A stretch of DNA of 7,690 nucleotides, from assembly GCA_030638625.1 (NCBI GenBank), contig DAOWEE010000048.1, forward strand, positions 1-7,690. Direction: 5' to 3'. Position 1 is the stretch's first letter; each line of letters starts with the position of its first letter. The notes under the pieces are model-generated. The model saw nothing but the letters and a program-made list of their open reading frames with translations, was not told the origin of the DNA and ran no database searches. Made by a program: the position numbers and the translations under genes. Positions 5,760 to 7,690 of the stretch are shown piece by piece. This DNA comes from Methanosarcinales archaeon (GTDB taxonomy: Archaea; Halobacteriota; Methanosarcinia; Methanosarcinales; Methanocomedenaceae).

Positions 5760-5795
5760 TGACTATGCGAACATGAACCATCCAACCCATAGTCA
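5760..5795. repeat. 8-bp inverted repeat in the intergenic gap
   Basis: TGACTATG (5760-5767) and CATAGTCA (5788-5795) are perfect inverted repeats separated by 20 nt. They lie in the gap of about 200 nt between the DUF1232 stop and the membrane protein promoter. They could be half-sites for a dimeric regulator or a long-loop hairpin. The distance from the box A-like sites (about 70 nt or more upstream of them) makes a simple operator role for the membrane protein uncertain. Confidence 0.4.
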
Positions 5796-5796
5796 A

Positions 5797-5813
5797 CGGT
5801 ATACCCAATACCG
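5797..5813 (-). repeat. Small hairpin after the DUF1232 gene
   Basis: CGGTAT (5797-5802) and ATACCG (5808-5813) form a 6-bp stem around the 5-nt loop ACCCA. It begins 23 nt past the DUF1232 stop and directly abuts the inverted repeat at 5760-5795. It may mark the 3' end of the leuD-leuB-DUF1232 transcript. No clear T-run follows. Confidence 0.4.
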
Positions 5814-5836
5814 GGCCTATATAACCCAAACTAACC

Positions 5837-6250
5837 TTATTCCAAACCCAAGTGAGCCAGTATCTCACCCGTCTTTGAACCCATAAGCCCAGCCGAAGTC
5901 TCAAAAACCTCATCCACAAAAGAGCGCAGGTCCCACTCCCCTTCCCAGTACTCCTCTACCACACCAATCGGCAAATCATCCAGCACCTTCCTTAGCGTGT
6001 ATGAGGCTACATACAGGTCATCCATGAATCCCATATATCCATAGATAGCCTCGGATATTACATCAAAAGGGGACACAAAATACGCAATCGCCGACCTGAT
6101 AAGGTCTCCATGTTCGGGGGACAGCCCCTCGTACGACAACAAATTATTCAGCAGCCCCAATAAATGGGGGGCTGCCGCAATCTGCGGCTGGTAGTCCCCA
6201 TCATACCTGCTGACCTTCTCTTCCAGTTCGGCCAGGTAATCTTCCAGCAT
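5837..6250 (-). CDS. DUF1232 (YkvA-like) protein
   Basis: This 137-aa protein carries a DUF1232 core at about residues 51-90: IRSAIAYFVSPFDVI, then GYMGFMDDLYVAS. The family hallmark is the Ala-Tyr-x-x-(S/D)-Pro-x-Asp block followed by Gly-x-x-Asp-Asp, and both are present (Pro61, Asp63, Asp77, Asp78). The N-terminal 50 residues are acidic and helical, and the C-terminal 40 are also acidic. The core is mildly hydrophobic, and some family members are membrane-associated; its molecular role is unknown. The ATG at 6250 is fixed upstream by an in-frame TAG at 6256-6254. It follows leuB by 19 nt on the same strand, so it is probably the last gene of that operon. No Shine-Dalgarno match with normal spacing is visible, so it may rely on translation of leuB. 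Confidence 0.8.
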   Translation of the reverse strand: MLEDYLAELEEKVSRYDGDYQPQIAAAPHLLGLLNNLLSYEGLSPEHGDLIRSAIAYFVSPFDVISEAIYGYMGFMDDLYVASYTLRKVLDDLPIGVVEEYWEGEWDLRSFVDEVFETSAGLMGSKTGEILAHLGLE

Positions 6251-6269
6251 TCCCTACATCCATGCCAGT

Positions 6270-7400
6270 TCAGGCCATATCCCTGACAAGCCTGGCAATC
6301 TCATCGCCAACATCAGAAGTACCACTACTGCCGCTCATATCCTTGGTCAGCACCTTAGCCTCCTTGATATCACGCTCAATGGCAGCCACAATAGCATCAG
6401 CCGCTTCTTTCTCACCCATTTGCTCCACCATCATGGCCCCGGCCCAGATAGTAGCAATGGGGTTGGCCCTGTTCATGCCCTTGTACTTAGGCGCACTGCC
6501 ATGTATAGGTTCGAACATGCTCGTACCCTGGGGGTTGATATTGCCACCAGGGGCCAGTCCCAATCCGCCCTGTACCATGGCGCCCAGGTCAGTGATGATA
6601 TCCCCGAACATATTGGGCGTCACCACAACGTCAAAGAACTCGGGGTTCTTCACGAACCACATGGTAACTGCATCAACAAAATTGAAATCCGTGGTCATGT
6701 CCGGGTATCCGGCAGCAATGGATTCAAACTCTTCGCGCCAGAACCCGTAGATATCAGAGAGCACATTTGCCTTATCCACTGACGACACGTGCTTCTTGCG
6801 TTCCGCAGCCATCTCAAAGGCATACTTAATTACCCGCTGGGTACCCTCTTTGCTGATCATGCCAATCTGGTAGCCAATTTCCTCGCTATCGGTCTCAATA
6901 TCCAGCCCGAACTTTGCATTGTACAGGCTGCGTGACACCTCAAGCACATCCCTGCTCTCACCCTTTTTGACCCTGCCGCCGATACCAATGTAGAAATCTT
7001 CAGTATTCTCGCGCACCACGGTAAAGTCAATATCTGCGGGCGTCTTATCCTTAATGGGACACCACACACCCTCAAGTAACTTGATGGGGCGCAGGTTGAT
7101 ATACTGGTCAAAGTAAAACCGCGCTGCCAGCAGTACGCCTTTTTCAAGCACACCTGGCGCTACCCTGGGGTCGCCGATACTGCCAAGGTAAATATTTTTG
7201 TACGTATTCAGTTCCTTGAGTGTATCCTCTGAAATCAGTTCCCCGGTCTCAAGGTAATGGTCTGCACCATGGGGATAATCAATCCAATCCACGTCAAATC
7301 CATACACTTCGCCTGCTGCATCAATGACCTTCCGGCCTTCTGCAATAATCTCGGGACCGATACCGTCCCCTGCTATAACTGGTACTTTATACTGGCTCAT
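6270..7400 (-). CDS. leuB: 3-isopropylmalate dehydrogenase (isocitrate/isopropylmalate dehydrogenase family)
   Basis: This 376-aa enzyme oxidatively decarboxylates a 3-alkylmalate, most likely 3-isopropylmalate to 2-oxoisocaproate in leucine synthesis. Visible motifs are GDGIGPE (11-17), LLAARF with Arg94, INLRP with Arg104, RENTEDFYIG (130-139) with Arg130 and Tyr137, KANVLS with Lys210, FVDAV with Asp243, and GDIITDLGA with Asp267 and Asp271. Together these supply the malate and Mg ligands. The cofactor loop reads FEPIHGSAPKYKG (296-308). Lys305-Tyr306 matches the Lys-Tyr pair of NADP-dependent isocitrate dehydrogenase, where NAD-type LeuB usually has Asp-Ile. The length is slightly above bacterial LeuB. 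The start ATG 7400 overlaps the leuD stop as ATGA, and AGGTGA (7410-7405) lies 4 nt upstream. The leuD neighbour supports a leucine or related 2-oxoacid elongation role; homoisocitrate or citramalate-derived substrates cannot be excluded. Confidence 0.88.
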   Translation of the reverse strand: MSQYKVPVIAGDGIGPEIIAEGRKVIDAAGEVYGFDVDWIDYPHGADHYLETGELISEDTLKELNTYKNIYLGSIGDPRVAPGVLEKGVLLAARFYFDQYINLRPIKLLEGVWCPIKDKTPADIDFTVVRENTEDFYIGIGGRVKKGESRDVLEVSRSLYNAKFGLDIETDSEEIGYQIGMISKEGTQRVIKYAFEMAAERKKHVSSVDKANVLSDIYGFWREEFESIAAGYPDMTTDFNFVDAVTMWFVKNPEFFDVVVTPNMFGDIITDLGAMVQGGLGLAPGGNINPQGTSMFEPIHGSAPKYKGMNRANPIATIWAGAMMVEQMGEKEAADAIVAAIERDIKEAKVLTKDMSGSSGTSDVGDEIARLVRDMA

Positions 7401-7690
7401 GCGCTCACCTGCTCCCTGGTATATTCGATAAGTCCACCCGCATCCACGATACCACGCAGGAAATCAGGCAGTCCTGTAGCCTGGTACGTCTCATTCCGGG
7501 TCTTGTTAGTAATGACACCTGATGCAATATCCACATCAAGTTCATCCCCTTCCCGGATGCGGTCATTCTCAGCACATTCCAGAAGTGGCAGACCTATATT
7601 GATGGAGTTCCTGAAAAAGATACGGGCAAAGCTCTTGGCAATTATACATTTCACCTTTGCACCTTTCAGTGCCAGAGGTGCATGTTCCCG
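7397..7690 (-). CDS. leuD: 3-isopropylmalate dehydratase small subunit (partial, N-terminus outside the window)
   Basis: The frame is open to the window edge and shows the last 97 residues. It starts at REHAPLALKGAKVKCIIAKS, the conserved swivel-domain segment that normally follows Gly-Ser-Ser, and continues with FARIFFRNSINIGLPLLEC. LeuD pairs with the iron-sulfur large subunit LeuC to isomerise 2-isopropylmalate to 3-isopropylmalate, the substrate of LeuB. The specificity loop that separates leucine enzymes from homoaconitase types lies before REHAP and is not in the window, so a coenzyme B or citramalate pathway role is not excluded. The C-terminus, with NDRIREGDELDVD and GGLIEYTRE, is of normal form. 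The stop overlaps the leuB start by 4 nt, and the leuB ribosome binding site lies within its last codons, so the two are tightly coupled. Confidence 0.93.
   Translation of the reverse strand, partial: REHAPLALKGAKVKCIIAKSFARIFFRNSINIGLPLLECAENDRIREGDELDVDIASGVITNKTRNETYQATGLPDFLRGIVDAGGLIEYTREQVSA

Noticed and set aside
5737..5919. Minus-strand 60-codon frame overlapping the end of the DUF1232 gene
   Set aside because: It overlaps the DUF1232 gene in another frame, is Trp/Arg-rich, and covers the inverted repeats rather than a domain.
6262..6750. Plus-strand reading frame of 162 codons opposite leuB
   Set aside because: leuB has all expected catalytic residues; this frame is Ser/Pro/Met-rich shadow coding.
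1..7690. CRISPR array, tRNA, rRNA or intact insertion sequence
   Set aside because: No regularly spaced direct repeats, no cloverleaf or rRNA-like stretch, and no transposase or integrase gene were seen on either strand.

Overview
The window looks like chromosomal DNA from a methanogen-type euryarchaeon, most plausibly Methanosarcinales or a related ANME lineage. The evidence is an archaeal TATA-binding protein with its own box A promoter, a DUF2115 (UPF0305) protein of the kind known mainly from methanogens, an archaeal leuD-leuB pair, and Shine-Dalgarno motifs of the GGTGA type 4 to 10 nt before several starts. The lineage is an inference from protein style. There is no rRNA, tRNA, CRISPR array or intact mobile element here.

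Left part, plus strand (1-2986). The window opens inside a decayed MinD/ParA-type ATPase gene. Its P-loop is damaged and the middle of the protein is missing in frame. Its 3' end overlaps rpiA (ribose-5-phosphate isomerase A). A DUF2115 protein of unknown function follows after 22 nt. A box A promoter and a good ribosome binding site then precede gdhA, a complete glutamate dehydrogenase with all four expected catalytic and binding residues.

Middle part, minus strand (3029-5626). gdhA converges on a minus-strand TatD-like metal hydrolase gene, with a perfect 9-bp hairpin between the two stop codons. The hydrolase start overlaps the stop of the TATA-binding protein gene (GTGA), so these two are probably co-transcribed from the strong TATA box in front of tbp. 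Upstream lie a NYN/LabA-like putative RNase gene and a small three-helix membrane protein gene. Both are more A+T-rich than their neighbours and look like independent units.

Right part, minus strand (5837-7690). A biosynthetic operon runs leuD (partial at the window edge), leuB (ATGA overlap) and a DUF1232 protein (19-nt gap). LeuD and LeuB catalyse consecutive leucine-pathway steps, or the parallel steps of a related 2-oxoacid chain-elongation pathway. LeuB carries a Lys-Tyr pair at the site that makes relatives NADP-dependent.

I see no clear new multi-gene defence or mobile system. The best leads are the internally deleted MinD remnant, the coupling of tbp to a metal hydrolase with an unusual residue in its metal site, the cofactor motif of LeuB, the DUF2115 cysteine cluster, and several unexplained inverted repeats between genes.
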